63,176 nt of DNA from an uncultured Bacteroidaceae bacterium (GCA_905235285.1 CAJOLI010000010.1:1-63176), one strand, 5' to 3'. Shown: positions 8,742 through 17,196, numbered from the stretch's first letter. The notes: generated by a model from the sequence alone, not told the origin. Made by a program: numbers and translations.

Positions 8742-9611
8742 TCAGAAGCTTATGCGTGCGAAGACAGGGTAGTGGTCGGAGATGTTCCTGCGTGCCATAC
8801 GTCCGTTCATGTCCTTGCGCCAGTAGCCGTCGGTGAGGATGGCGTAGGCATTGACCTGTGTGGCAGGGGTCACGAAGATGTGGTCGATGCGCTCATCGGT
8901 CCATGAGTGATAGTCGAAGCCATTGTATGTGCCGTTCTCGGCGAAGCGGCGTGCGGCGTTGGCGTAGCAGTCCTTGAGCACGCCTGAGGAGGTGAAGAGA
9001 GTGTATGGCTCTCGTGTCTGGGGCGTATTGAAATCGCCCGTGAGTATTGCCAGTTTCTTTCCGCCGTCGGTCATCTCGGTGATGCGTTTCATGACGAGTT
9101 TAGCCGACTCGGCGCGTGCTTTGACGCCGACGTGGTCCATGTGTAGGTTTAGGAAAAAGAACTCCTTATTGCTCAGGCGGTCGCGGAAGTGCCCCCACGA
9201 GCAGATGCGCACGCAGGCAGCGTCCCATCCGAGTGCGGGGCGGTCGGGCGTCTCGTTGAGCCAGAAGTTGCCGCTGTCGAGAAGCTCTATGCGTTCGGGG
9301 TTGTAGAAGATGGCAGCATACTCACCAGCCTGCTTGCCGTCGTCGCGCCCGACGCCTATCCAGCGGTAGGCGGGCAGCAGGCGCTCGAGGTCGCAGAGCT
9401 GTGGATAGAGCACTTCCTGCGCTCCGAAGATGTCAGGACGTTCCCAGGAGATTTGGTCGCACATAGACGTGCTGCGCCGCTTCCAGTCGTTGCCGTTGAT
9501 GCTGTCGGAGTCATTCTTGTAGCGTATGTTGTAGCTACCGACGGTCAGCTCTTGTGCCGTGGCGCAAAGGCACGCAAGGCACAAGAGAGTGAAGAGTAGT
9601 TTGCGGGTCAT
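8742..9611 (-). CDS. Secreted endonuclease/exonuclease/phosphatase-family protein
   Basis: A 289-residue protein with an N-terminal signal peptide (MTRKLLFTLLCLACLCATAQ, cleavage after AQ likely), so exported to the periplasm or beyond. The mature part is a full DNase I-like fold with metal and catalytic motifs in order: GSYNIRY, FGAQEVL, LNLHMDHVG, LTGDFNTP, ERIDHIFVT and ISDHYPVFA. Family members cleave phosphodiesters or phosphomonoesters in nucleic acids, sphingomyelin or phosphoinositides; the substrate is not predictable here. It lies in an arginine gene cluster, 31 bases after the SGNH hydrolase, and has no evident role in arginine synthesis. The two hydrolases may be a later insertion. 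Confidence 0.88.
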   Translation of the reverse strand: MTRKLLFTLLCLACLCATAQELTVGSYNIRYKNDSDSINGNDWKRRSTSMCDQISWERPDIFGAQEVLYPQLCDLERLLPAYRWIGVGRDDGKQAGEYAAIFYNPERIELLDSGNFWLNETPDRPALGWDAACVRICSWGHFRDRLSNKEFFFLNLHMDHVGVKARAESAKLVMKRITEMTDGGKKLAILTGDFNTPQTREPYTLFTSSGVLKDCYANAARRFAENGTYNGFDYHSWTDERIDHIFVTPATQVNAYAILTDGYWRKDMNGRMARRNISDHYPVFARISF

Positions 9612-9642
9612 AGTGTAATAATGGTGTAGAAGTGTTAGTCCA

Positions 9643-10326
9643 TTATTTTACCACCTTGCGTATAGCCTGCTGCACGAGTGGTTCCATGATGGCATAGCCG
9701 GCGAGGTTGGGGTGGCAGCCTTCGTCAGAGATGCCGTCGCGCATGGCTCCGCGCTCATCGCACATGGCGGAGAAATAGTCGACGTACTGGCATTTGTGTG
9801 CCTTTGCATACGCTTGGATGCGTGCGTTGAGGCTCTTGATTTTGGCTGTTGCATCCTTCACTTCGGGACGCCACGAATAGTGGTCGCAGGGCGTGATACT
9901 TGTGAGTATGACCTTGATTTTGTTGGCTTTGGCCAGTTCGGCCATCGTCACGATGTTCTGGAAGGTGCGATCCTCGACGTAGGGGTGGTTGTTCATGGCT
10001 ATGTCGTTAGTGCCTCCGTTGATTACCACGGCTTTAGGGTGCAGGTTGATGACGTCCTCGAAGAAGCGCAGCACCAGCTGGTAGGTTGTCTGTCCGCTTA
10101 TGCCGCGTCCTATGTATCCATTCGTGCGGAAGAAGTCGCCGTGGCGGCTATACCAGTTGTCAGTGATGCTGTTGCCGATGAAGACCACCTTGCGCTGCTC
10201 TTGCGGCAGGGTCTTTACGGTCGTGTTGTCATCCTGGTAGCGTCTGAAGTTTGCCCAGTCGTCCTGGGCCTGCAGGGTGAAGGTGCTCATGGCTACGAGA
10301 GCCGTGCAAAGTAATCTCTTTAACAT
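9643..10326 (-). CDS. Secreted SGNH/GDSL hydrolase
   Basis: A 227-residue protein with a signal peptide (MLKRLLCTALVAMSTFTLQAQ). The SGNH blocks are clear: nucleophile serine in VVFIGNSITDNW, the block II glycine near GRGISGQTT, VINGGTNDIA with the oxyanion asparagine, and the catalytic Asp-His pair in SDEGCHPNLAGY near the C-terminus. Such enzymes are esterases or deacetylases acting on lipids or acylated glycans; carbohydrate deacetylation is common in gut Bacteroidota but is only a guess. It lies between argC (45 bases upstream) and the phosphodiesterase-fold gene (31 bases downstream), in the same orientation. Confidence 0.9.
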   Translation of the reverse strand: MLKRLLCTALVAMSTFTLQAQDDWANFRRYQDDNTTVKTLPQEQRKVVFIGNSITDNWYSRHGDFFRTNGYIGRGISGQTTYQLVLRFFEDVINLHPKAVVINGGTNDIAMNNHPYVEDRTFQNIVTMAELAKANKIKVILTSITPCDHYSWRPEVKDATAKIKSLNARIQAYAKAHKCQYVDYFSAMCDERGAMRDGISDEGCHPNLAGYAIMEPLVQQAIRKVVK

Positions 10327-10371
10327 GATTTTTTAGTTTAGAAGGTTATGAATAAGGAAATTTGTCGCGCA

Positions 10372-11343
10372 TCAGAAGGCGCTGGGTTTGAGGTCGAGGC
10401 CTGCATGCTCGTCGAGCCCGAACATGAGGTTCATGTTCTGCAGGGCCTGTCCGCTGGCGCCTTTGAGCAGGTTGTCGATGACGGATGTGATGAGGAGCTT
10501 GTCATCAATCTTCTCGACGTGGATGAGTGCCTTGTTGGTGTTGACCACTTGTTTTAAGTCTATGTCGCGGTCGACATAATGGGTGAAAGCGGCCGTTTCG
10601 TAGAACTGCTTGTAGAGTTTCACGATATCAGTCTCGGAGAGTGAGTGGTCGATGCGCACCACCTCGGTACAGAAGATGCCGCGGGCGAAGTCGCCGCGGT
10701 AGGGGATGAAGTCGATGGCGTTGCCGAATCCAGGCTGCAGCTGAGCCAGCGACTGTCGTATCTCGGCGATGTGCTGGTGTCGGAATGGTTTGTAGATGCT
10801 CATGTTGCCCATTCGCCACGAGAAATGGGTTGTAGGTCCGGGCTTTACGCCGGCTCCCGTGGAACCGGTGATGGCGTTGACGTTCACGTCGGTGTGCAGC
10901 AGCCAGTTTGCAGCCAATGGCAGCAGGCCGAGCTGAATGGCAGTGGCGAAGCAACCGGGATTGGCCACGTGCTGTGCCTTGGCGATATCCGCTTTGTTTA
11001 TTTCAGGCAGGCCGTAGACATAGTCGTGAGTACCGGCAATGCGGAAGTCCTGCGCCAGGTCAATGATGCGCACGTTCTGTGGCACAGGATGTTCGGTCAG
11101 GAACTCGGCACTCTTGCCATGGCCCATGCAGAGGAACAGCACGTCGATGCTCTTCAGCGTCAGGCGCGAGGTGAACTTCATGTTGGTCTCGCCCAGCAGT
11201 CCTTCGTGGACGTCGGTCAACAGGTTCTTGGCGTTGCTCGTGCTATGTACGAAGGCAATCTCTGCTTCGGGGTGGTGCAGCAGCAGGCGGATGAGCTCGC
11301 CTGCCGTGTAGCCTGCGCCGCCTATGATACCAACTTTAATCAT
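10372..11343 (-). CDS. argC: N-acyl-gamma-glutamyl-phosphate reductase
   Basis: Third enzyme of arginine synthesis: NADPH-dependent reduction of N-acyl-gamma-glutamyl phosphate to the semialdehyde. The 323-residue protein begins with a nucleotide-binding motif (GIIGGAGYTAGEL, 5-17) and has the catalytic cysteine in VANPGCFATA, followed by GSTGAGVKPGP. The short length matches the form common in Bacteroidota. The gene follows argG with a 6-base gap, so the two are cotranscribed. Whether the acyl group is acetyl or succinyl is not settled by the sequence. Confidence 0.95.
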   Translation of the reverse strand: MIKVGIIGGAGYTAGELIRLLLHHPEAEIAFVHSTSNAKNLLTDVHEGLLGETNMKFTSRLTLKSIDVLFLCMGHGKSAEFLTEHPVPQNVRIIDLAQDFRIAGTHDYVYGLPEINKADIAKAQHVANPGCFATAIQLGLLPLAANWLLHTDVNVNAITGSTGAGVKPGPTTHFSWRMGNMSIYKPFRHQHIAEIRQSLAQLQPGFGNAIDFIPYRGDFARGIFCTEVVRIDHSLSETDIVKLYKQFYETAAFTHYVDRDIDLKQVVNTNKALIHVEKIDDKLLITSVIDNLLKGASGQALQNMNLMFGLDEHAGLDLKPSAF

Positions 11344-11349
11344 GAGTCT

Positions 11350-12552
11350 TTATTCTCTTTCTCCCTTATGGGTTCCGTAATATACGCGGAGGGGTGTGGA
11401 AAGTACTTTGATGAAGCCCTTGGCTTCGTCGGCGGTCCAGCCCGTCTGGGTCTCGCCGTACTCGCCGAGTTTGCTCTTTGTAAGGTCGTTATCGCTGTCG
11501 ACGCCAACGGTCTCGAAGCTGTAGGGTCGGAGTTTCAGTATGGCGGTGCCGGTGACGTTTCGCTGGCTGGACGCGAGGAAGGCCTCGAGGTCGGGCATGA
11601 CGGGCTCTAAGTACTGGCTCTCATGTAGGAACATGCCGTACCAGTTGCCGAGTTGGTCCTTCCAGTACTGCTGCCACTTCGAGAGGGTTGATTTCTCGAG
11701 CAGGCGGTGTGCCTCGATGATGAGCTTTGGCGCTGCCGCCTCGAAGCCTACGCGCCCCTTGATGCCGATGATGGTGTCGCCCACGTTGGCGTCGCGTCCG
11801 ATGGCATACGATGCTCCGATCTCCTCAATCTTCTGGATGGCCTTGACTTTGTCCTCGAACGTCTCGCCGTTGACGGCCACGATTTCGCCCCGCTCGAATC
11901 CTATCTTAAGCAGTGCTTCGGGTTCGGCAGCGGTGACGTGCTTGAGGTAAGCCTCTTCGGGCAGGCCCTGCGTGGGATCCAGCAGCTCGCCGCCGCAGAT
12001 GCTGGTGCCCCAGATGCCTACGTTGTACGAGTACTTCAGCTTGGCGAAATCTGCCTCGAAACCATGGGCGTTGAGGTAGTCTACCTCCTCCTTGCGCGTG
12101 AGCTTCTTGTCGCGTGTCAGGGTGATTATTTCTATTCCGGGTGCCATGACGAGGAAGGTCATGTCGAAGCGTATCTGGTCGTTGCCGGCCCCCGTGGAGC
12201 CGTGGGCTATGGCGTCGGCGCCTATCTCGCGGGCATAGCGGGCAATGGCTATTGCCTGGAAGATGCGTTCTGAGCTGACGCTGATGGGGTAGCAGTTGTT
12301 GCGCAGGACGTTGCCGAAAATCATGTACTTCAGCGACTTCTCATAGTACTCCTGCATCACGTCGAGCGTCACGTACTGCGTGGCGCCAAGCTTATACGCA
12401 TTCTCCTCGTTGGTCTTCAGCTGCTCGGCGCTGAAACCGCCCGTGTTGGCGCAAGCTGCGTGCACCTCATAACCCATTTCCTTGGCGAGATACATCACGG
12501 TGTAGCTCGTGTCTAAGCCGCCCGAAAAAGCGACGACTACTTTCTTTTTCAT
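11350..12552 (-). CDS. argG: Argininosuccinate synthase
   Basis: Joins citrulline and aspartate with ATP to give argininosuccinate, the penultimate arginine step. The 400-residue protein opens with the PP-loop ATP-binding motif VAFSGGLDTSYTV (7-19) and continues with family segments AHGSTGAGNDQIRFD and CGGELLDPTQG. It lies 98 bases after the GNAT gene and 6 before argC. The 98-base spacer holds no TAnnTTTG box, so argG probably depends on the argR promoter. argH, argF and argB are not in this window. Confidence 0.95.
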   Translation of the reverse strand: MKKKVVVAFSGGLDTSYTVMYLAKEMGYEVHAACANTGGFSAEQLKTNEENAYKLGATQYVTLDVMQEYYEKSLKYMIFGNVLRNNCYPISVSSERIFQAIAIARYAREIGADAIAHGSTGAGNDQIRFDMTFLVMAPGIEIITLTRDKKLTRKEEVDYLNAHGFEADFAKLKYSYNVGIWGTSICGGELLDPTQGLPEEAYLKHVTAAEPEALLKIGFERGEIVAVNGETFEDKVKAIQKIEEIGASYAIGRDANVGDTIIGIKGRVGFEAAAPKLIIEAHRLLEKSTLSKWQQYWKDQLGNWYGMFLHESQYLEPVMPDLEAFLASSQRNVTGTAILKLRPYSFETVGVDSDNDLTKSKLGEYGETQTGWTADEAKGFIKVLSTPLRVYYGTHKGERE

Positions 12553-12650
12553 AGTTGATACTTTATGATGTTGTTGTTCTTATTAACGGATTGACCATTC
12601 GTGCGTAACCCTTAATCTCTAATCCTTATTCCAAAATCCCATAAGAAGCC

Positions 12651-13292
12651 TTAGTCTCGGAATTCCTGGCTATTGGTGATGCGTCCTTCAAGCCGGTTGA
12701 TGCGTTCGATAACCTCTTGAGGTATTTTGGCCGGCAGGTGTTCCTCGGGGTCGAAGAGCATGGCCGTGCAGATGCAGAACTTGCGGTTGCGCTCGCGCAG
12801 GACGTTGATGTTGACGCAACCTTCGCAACCCTTCCAGAACGCTTCGTCGTCGGTCAGGTCGTCGAAGGTCACGGGCAGGTAGCCCAGCTGCGTGTTCATC
12901 TTCATGACGGCCTTGCCGCTGGTGAGCGAGAAGATTTTGGCGTGCGGCCAACGTATGCGTGCCAGCGAGAACGTCACATCTTTGATTTTCTTGGCAATGC
13001 CCAGGCCTCGGAACTTTGGGTTGACTATCAGTCCGGAGGTGGTGACGTACTGCTTGTTGCCCCACGTCTCGATGTAGCTGAAACCTGCGAATTCGTCGCC
13101 GGCCAGCGCAATCACGGCTTTGGCCTCGCGCATCTTGGTGGCTACGTATTCGTGGGTGCGCTTGGCGATGCCTGTGCCACGCACTTTGGCGGCATCCTCG
13201 ATGGTCTTGAGAATGGTGTCGACGTATCGCTCGTGCGACTCGTCGGCAACGAGGATCCGTATGTCTTCGATGTTTGTAGTATTTGTGTCCAT
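12651..13292 (-). CDS. GNAT N-acyltransferase in the arginine operon
   Basis: A GCN5-family acyltransferase of 213 residues. The acyl-CoA pyrophosphate-binding region is visible as LIVNPKFRGLGIAKKIKD (motif A), preceded by a strand pair around VIALAGDEFAGFSYIETWG. The ATG at 13292 lies 7 bases after the argR stop; an upstream in-frame ATG would place the start inside argR and is less likely. Position between argR and argG, with no argA or argJ in view, suggests it acylates glutamate to open the arginine pathway. In Bacteroides the later intermediates are succinylated, so succinyl-CoA is a plausible donor. The fold is clear; the role is inference. Confidence 0.85.
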   Translation of the reverse strand: MDTNTTNIEDIRILVADESHERYVDTILKTIEDAAKVRGTGIAKRTHEYVATKMREAKAVIALAGDEFAGFSYIETWGNKQYVTTSGLIVNPKFRGLGIAKKIKDVTFSLARIRWPHAKIFSLTSGKAVMKMNTQLGYLPVTFDDLTDDEAFWKGCEGCVNINVLRERNRKFCICTAMLFDPEEHLPAKIPQEVIERINRLEGRITNSQEFRD

Positions 13293-13299
13293 TGTGTTG

Positions 13300-13776
13300 T
13301 TATTCCTGAGTCGTTGGTACCACTGCTGAGATGCCGTCGAGCACGGCGAGGCGCTGGGCATCCTCTGCGAGCACTATGAGTATTGTGTCGTCGCCTGCTA
13401 TCGTGCCCAGTATGCCGGGGATGTGGGCGTTGTCGATGTCGTATGCCACATGCGAGGCGTGACCCGGTGGGGTATGTATGACAGCGATGTTCTGGCTGAA
13501 TTTCAGCGAGAGAGCCCCAAGGCGGTTCATCTTCTGCACCGTCATGTGTGTGTCGCTCACTCGCTGGAAGCGCCGTTGCTCGGGCAGCATATACACCAGA
13601 TGGCCGGCCTCGTTGATACCTTTGCCGATGCGCAGCTGGCGCAGGTCGCGCGAGACGGTGCCTTGAGCGGAAGGGAAGCCGGCCTTGGCGAGTTCTGAGA
13701 GGAGCTCTTCCTGCGTGGCTATCTCCTGGCTTGAGATTATCATCTTGACGACTTCAAGGCGGGTGTCCTTTTGCAT
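13300..13776 (-). CDS. argR: Arginine repressor
   Basis: The 158-residue ArgR has an N-terminal winged-helix DNA-binding domain (ISSQEIATQEELLSELAKAG, then GTVSRDLRQLRI) and a C-terminal arginine-binding hexamerisation domain (GTIAGDDTILIVLAED). It is the expected sensor of arginine for the operon it heads. The ATG at 13776 (MQKDTRLEVVK) is chosen over one at 13809 because a -7 box at 13807-13814 would place the transcription start downstream of the longer start. A palindrome overlapping that promoter suggests autoregulation. The GNAT gene follows after 7 bases. Confidence 0.92.
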   Translation of the reverse strand: MQKDTRLEVVKMIISSQEIATQEELLSELAKAGFPSAQGTVSRDLRQLRIGKGINEAGHLVYMLPEQRRFQRVSDTHMTVQKMNRLGALSLKFSQNIAVIHTPPGHASHVAYDIDNAHIPGILGTIAGDDTILIVLAEDAQRLAVLDGISAVVPTTQE

Positions 13777-13806
13777 AAAGCGGTGTATAAATATTAAAAA
13801 ACGCCG

Positions 13807-13836
13807 CAAAGGTATGCATAATTTTCCAAATGCATA
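13807..13836 (-). promoter_or_regulatory. argR promoter with overlapping palindrome
   Basis: TACCTTTG on the minus strand (13807-13814) is a good -7 box. A perfect inverted repeat TATGCAT-N10-ATGCATA occupies 13813-13836, overlapping the box and the spacer, as a repressor operator would. A second AT-rich motif, TGAATATTTATCA (13876-13888), resembles half of the known ArgR box (TGAATwwwwATTCA). ArgR binding is inferred, not shown. Confidence 0.5.
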
Positions 13837-13892
13837 GCACTTTGTGGCGATTATTTATTAATTAATGCCTAAAAATGAATATTTATCAAGGA

Positions 13893-14780
13893 TTAGTCCT
13901 CGGCTTCGTCCTGTTGGTGCTTTCCAAGATGTTGTTTACGGAACGTCTTGGGCGAGACGCCGACATATTGCTTGAAGTATTTGCCGAAGAAACTCTGCGT
14001 GGGAAAGTTGAATTCCTGGGAAATCTCCTTGATTGACTTGTCGGTAGAGATGAGCTCCTGCTTGGCAGAGGAAATGACCATCTGCACTATCCACTGCAGG
14101 GCCGAGTGTCCACTGCGATCCTTTATGATGCTTGAGAAATAGCGAGGTGTTAGCGAGAGCTCGTCGGCGTAGAAGTTGACTTCGCGCTCACGCTTGAAAT
14201 TGCGGAAGAGCGATGTCAGGAACTTCTGGAAGACGCCGTCGCGCGAGGTGTGGGCTTGGACTGTTATCGGCTGGCTGCTGCTGTAGGCGAACATGATCTC
14301 ATAGAAGATGCTCCGGCCCAAGCTCATAATAAGCTCGCGGTGAAGGAGCTCCACATCGGGGTTAGGCCCGCCCACAGTGACGTTGGCCCAATGTGTGCGC
14401 AACAAACCGACCAGCGACTCTATGGCAGAGCGTTGGCGATCGGACAGCTGGATACATGGGTTCTGGCGAAGCGAAAAATAGTAGCCGCTGTTTATAATTA
14501 GCTGGGTCAAGGGCATGACAAAGTCGACACTGCATTTCACCAAGATTCCCTCGAGGTCGGGTGAGGACTTCAGGATGCTGACATACGTGGAAGGCAGATA
14601 GTAATATATGGAACCTTCCTGCATTAGAAACGTCTTGTCGTCAATGCTGACATCTATACTGCCCCGTTGACACAAGAAAAAACCGCACTCATTCATGAGA
14701 TTGAGTACGCTGCCGCGTGACTCTATGAGCGACACGGCGTTCTCAACACTGAGAAATTGAAAAGGCAATAGTTTACTCAT
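13893..14780 (-). CDS. AraC-family transcriptional regulator
   Basis: A regulator of 295 residues if started at 14780 (MSKLLPFQF); an in-frame ATG at 14810 would add 10 residues. The shorter start is preferred because a TATTTTTG box (14788-14795) lies just upstream. The N-terminal half is a cupin-like sensor; the C-terminal 100 residues hold the paired AraC helix-turn-helix (NFYADELSLTPRYFSSIIKD, then IKEISQEFNFPTQSFFGKYF) ending in the usual GVSPKTFRK. It is divergent from the glycine-zipper lipoprotein gene. Ligand and targets are unknown. Confidence 0.9.
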   Translation of the reverse strand: MSKLLPFQFLSVENAVSLIESRGSVLNLMNECGFFLCQRGSIDVSIDDKTFLMQEGSIYYYLPSTYVSILKSSPDLEGILVKCSVDFVMPLTQLIINSGYYFSLRQNPCIQLSDRQRSAIESLVGLLRTHWANVTVGGPNPDVELLHRELIMSLGRSIFYEIMFAYSSSQPITVQAHTSRDGVFQKFLTSLFRNFKREREVNFYADELSLTPRYFSSIIKDRSGHSALQWIVQMVISSAKQELISTDKSIKEISQEFNFPTQSFFGKYFKQYVGVSPKTFRKQHLGKHQQDEAED

Positions 14781-14902
14781 ACGGGTACAAAAATACTGAT
14801 TTTTTCTCATAATCTGCCATATTTAGTGTTTTTTTTACATGTTTGGAGAGATTTTGAACAAATAAAGTTCCTAATTGTATCTCTTATTTGAGTAAAACAC
14901 GT

Positions 14903-14910
14903 TACCTTTG
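14903..14910 (+). promoter_or_regulatory. -7 promoter box of the lipoprotein gene
   Basis: TACCTTTG on the plus strand, 39 bases upstream of the lipoprotein ATG. No TTTG is found at the usual 18-20 base distance, so the -33 element is weak or absent. Confidence 0.55.
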
Positions 14911-14949
14911 CCCCCGCATGGACATAATAAATTCTAACAACGATAGAAC

Positions 14950-15654
14950 ATGAGAAAGAGTATTATAGTTGTTGTGGCAGCGGTATGTCTGCTCACAGCA
15001 TGTTCCTCAACAGAGAGCGGAGCAGTGAATGGAGCATCGCTGGGTTCGGTCTTCGGAGGGTCGGTCGGAGGTTTGCTGGGCGGATACCGTGGGCATAACA
15101 TAGGCACTATGGTAGGGCTGGTGGCTGGCGGCGCCAGCGGCGCCGCGATAGGATCGCAGACTGAGGCCAAGCGCCGCGAGGCCACTTACGAGGACCGCCG
15201 CCAGTCCTCTGAGCAGCGTGCCAAGCGCCGCGTCAGTGACGTGCGCAAGCAGACGGACGCTGGCAGCAGTAACAGATATTCCTACGATGCCGGCAACGAA
15301 ACTCAGAAGTCGCCCCTGACGCTGCGCAACCTGCGCTTTGTAGGGCAAGACGGCAACGACGCCATCAACCGAGGAGAGATATGCAACATCGTCTTTGAGC
15401 TGGCTAACGCTTCGGGGCACGCGGTAAGCAACGTAGTGCCATATGTCAGCGAGCTGCAGGGCAATGAACACATCACCATCTCGCCGTCGACAAGTGTGGA
15501 GTCGATAGCCAACGGCGACGCGTTGCGATACACGGCGACGCTACGCGCTGATTCTCGACTGAAGGCCGGCACTGCTACGTTCCGCATCGCCGTCAGCACC
15601 GACGGCAGCGAGTTCATTCGCTTGCGCGACTTCAGCGTGCCCACGGCTAAATAG
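14950..15654 (+). CDS. Glycine-zipper lipoprotein
   Basis: A 234-residue lipoprotein with signal peptide and lipobox LLTAC (cysteine at residue 18), so anchored to a membrane after lipidation. Residues about 28-75 are rich in GxxxG spacing (GSVFGGSVGGLLGGYRG, then GLVAGGASGAAIGS), a glycine-zipper segment that packs against or within membranes. A charged, arginine-rich stretch (75-105) follows, then a beta-rich domain of about 110 residues (about 120-230) like those used for binding. It stands alone, divergent from the AraC gene and closed by a strong terminator. No specific function is recognised. Confidence 0.85.
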   Translation: MRKSIIVVVAAVCLLTACSSTESGAVNGASLGSVFGGSVGGLLGGYRGHNIGTMVGLVAGGASGAAIGSQTEAKRREATYEDRRQSSEQRAKRRVSDVRKQTDAGSSNRYSYDAGNETQKSPLTLRNLRFVGQDGNDAINRGEICNIVFELANASGHAVSNVVPYVSELQGNEHITISPSTSVESIANGDALRYTATLRADSRLKAGTATFRIAVSTDGSEFIRLRDFSVPTAK

Positions 15655-15724
15655 GCAATCACGAAGGAACACACGACAGCAGAGAGGCGTCCTCATGTGT
15701 GCGCGTACGCCTGTTACTATAATA

Positions 15725-15764
15725 AATAAAGCGCATAAGGCTCCGTTGCCTTATGCGCTTTATT
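15725..15764 (+). terminator. Terminator of the glycine-zipper lipoprotein gene
   Basis: A perfect 17-bp stem (15725-15741 with 15748-15764, core AAGCGCATAAGGC) with a 6-base loop, followed by a T-rich stretch on the plus strand. It lies 70 bases after the lipoprotein stop. Confidence 0.8.
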
Positions 15765-15812
15765 ATTCCCAATCGGTCGTTATCGTCGTTATGATAATGA
15801 CCGATTGGGAAT
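15765..15812. repeat. Palindrome with CCCAATCGGTC arms
   Basis: A near-perfect inverted repeat: ATTCCCAATCGGTCGTTAT at its left edge pairs with the reverse complement at 15794-15812 with one mismatch. It abuts the preceding terminator and lies between two convergent genes. The arm motif resembles the terminal inverted repeat of the element at 40231-40436 (CCCAAATCGGTCATTA). Confidence 0.65.
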
Positions 15813-15871
15813 TAGTTAAACAGGAAATCTATGTAAGTCCCCTTATGTAATGGTGTGACATCGCCAGGAAG

Positions 15872-17110
15872 TCAGTTTGCCGATGTGCTGAGCAGCGTGC
15901 GCGTCATACGCCGCACGGGAAACCAGACGGCAACAAGACCTACGGCCAGCACCGTGGCGAAGATGAGAAGCAGGTCGGTGGCATGAACGCTCACGGGGTA
16001 GGCGTCTACGATGTACGACCCTTCGCTGTGCCCGAGCTTAACCAATCCGAAATGCATCTGAGCCAGGCAGAGCGCCAGGCCGAGCAGGATGCCTATAGCA
16101 GCCCCTATTCCAGAAATGAGCCACCCCTCGAGCAGGAAGATATTTGCCACCTGCTTGTCGTTGGCACCCAAGGCACGCAACGTTTGGACATCGGCCTGCT
16201 TGTCGATCATCAGCATCGACAACGAGCCTATGATGTTGAACGATGCTACCAGCAGGATGAACGACAGGAACAGGTAGGCTATGAACTTCTCTACCTGCAT
16301 GATGCGGAATGTGTCGTGCTGCTGCTCGTAGCGGTTCTGCACCTCGAAGCGGTCGCCAACGAGAGCTTGGATTGCTTTCCGGGCGGAGCCCTCATTGACG
16401 CCGGGCTTGAGCTTGAGCTCCACGGCGCTCACCAGACCTTGGGCATCAAACAAGCGGCGGGCAAATGCCAGGGAAGTAAGGATATAGTGAGCGTCGTAGC
16501 GCGACTGGTTCACAGCAAAGACCACACCTGGAGAGTAGAGCTCATCGCTCACGAAACTCTGCATCGGGTTGGTCAGGTTGACCTGCTCACCGCGGCGGGG
16601 TGCATAGATTGGCAGGGCACCATCGTAGCGCGCCCCCAGGCCCAGCTGCTGGGCCAGACGTATGCCCATGATGCCGTATTCGATTACGTCGGCGTGCAAG
16701 ACGAACTCGCCGTCGCCGTAGAGGATGTCGTCGAGGCCGGCCTGTTGGTTGAAGTTGTCGTCGACGCCCTTGATGGTCACTACCCACTGACGGTCGTTGC
16801 CTACGATGAGCGCCTGATCCTCGAGAACCTCAGTGTAGACGTCGACTGACTCATACGAGCGAAGGGCTTGGAGCGAAGGATCGTCGGAGGCTACCGTCTT
16901 GCCCTCACGCAGCACCACCTTCAGCTCGGGGTCGAAAGCTGTGAAATATGATGCTACGTATTCGCGGAAACCATTGAACACCGACAACGTCACCACCATG
17001 GCCATAGTGGCTACGGCTACGCCGCAGGCCGAAATGCCTGAGATGATGTTGATAGTGTTATGGCTCTTGCGCGAGAAGAGGTAGCGGCGGGCTATGTAGA
17101 AAGAAAACAT
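15872..17110 (-). CDS. LolC/LolE-like (FtsX-family) ABC transporter permease
   Basis: A 412-residue inner-membrane permease with the MacB/FtsX layout: one N-terminal transmembrane segment (about 25-47, ending TLSVFNGFREY), a large periplasmic domain (about 50-270), and three C-terminal transmembrane segments (about 278-300, 325-350, 375-397). The opening FYIARRYLFSRKSHNTINIIS is typical of the LolC/LolE group, which with the LolD ATPase extracts outer-membrane lipoproteins from the inner membrane. No lolD-type ATPase gene lies next to it. It is divergent from sufB and has its own well-formed promoter. Confidence 0.87.
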   Translation of the reverse strand: MFSFYIARRYLFSRKSHNTINIISGISACGVAVATMAMVVTLSVFNGFREYVASYFTAFDPELKVVLREGKTVASDDPSLQALRSYESVDVYTEVLEDQALIVGNDRQWVVTIKGVDDNFNQQAGLDDILYGDGEFVLHADVIEYGIMGIRLAQQLGLGARYDGALPIYAPRRGEQVNLTNPMQSFVSDELYSPGVVFAVNQSRYDAHYILTSLAFARRLFDAQGLVSAVELKLKPGVNEGSARKAIQALVGDRFEVQNRYEQQHDTFRIMQVEKFIAYLFLSFILLVASFNIIGSLSMLMIDKQADVQTLRALGANDKQVANIFLLEGWLISGIGAAIGILLGLALCLAQMHFGLVKLGHSEGSYIVDAYPVSVHATDLLLIFATVLAVGLVAVWFPVRRMTRTLLSTSAN

Positions 17111-17164
17111 GTATGTAAGTGGGCTTCTATAAATTATCTTTCCGTAATACTGTTAAAGAGCACA

Positions 17165-17196
17165 CAAAGGTAAGGCTTTAATGGCGTACGGCCAAA
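17165..17196 (-). promoter_or_regulatory. Promoter of the LolC/E-like gene
   Basis: On the minus strand TTTG (17193-17196), a 20-base spacer, then TACCTTTG (17165-17172): both Bacteroidota promoter elements at normal spacing, 55 bases upstream of the ATG. Confidence 0.75.
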
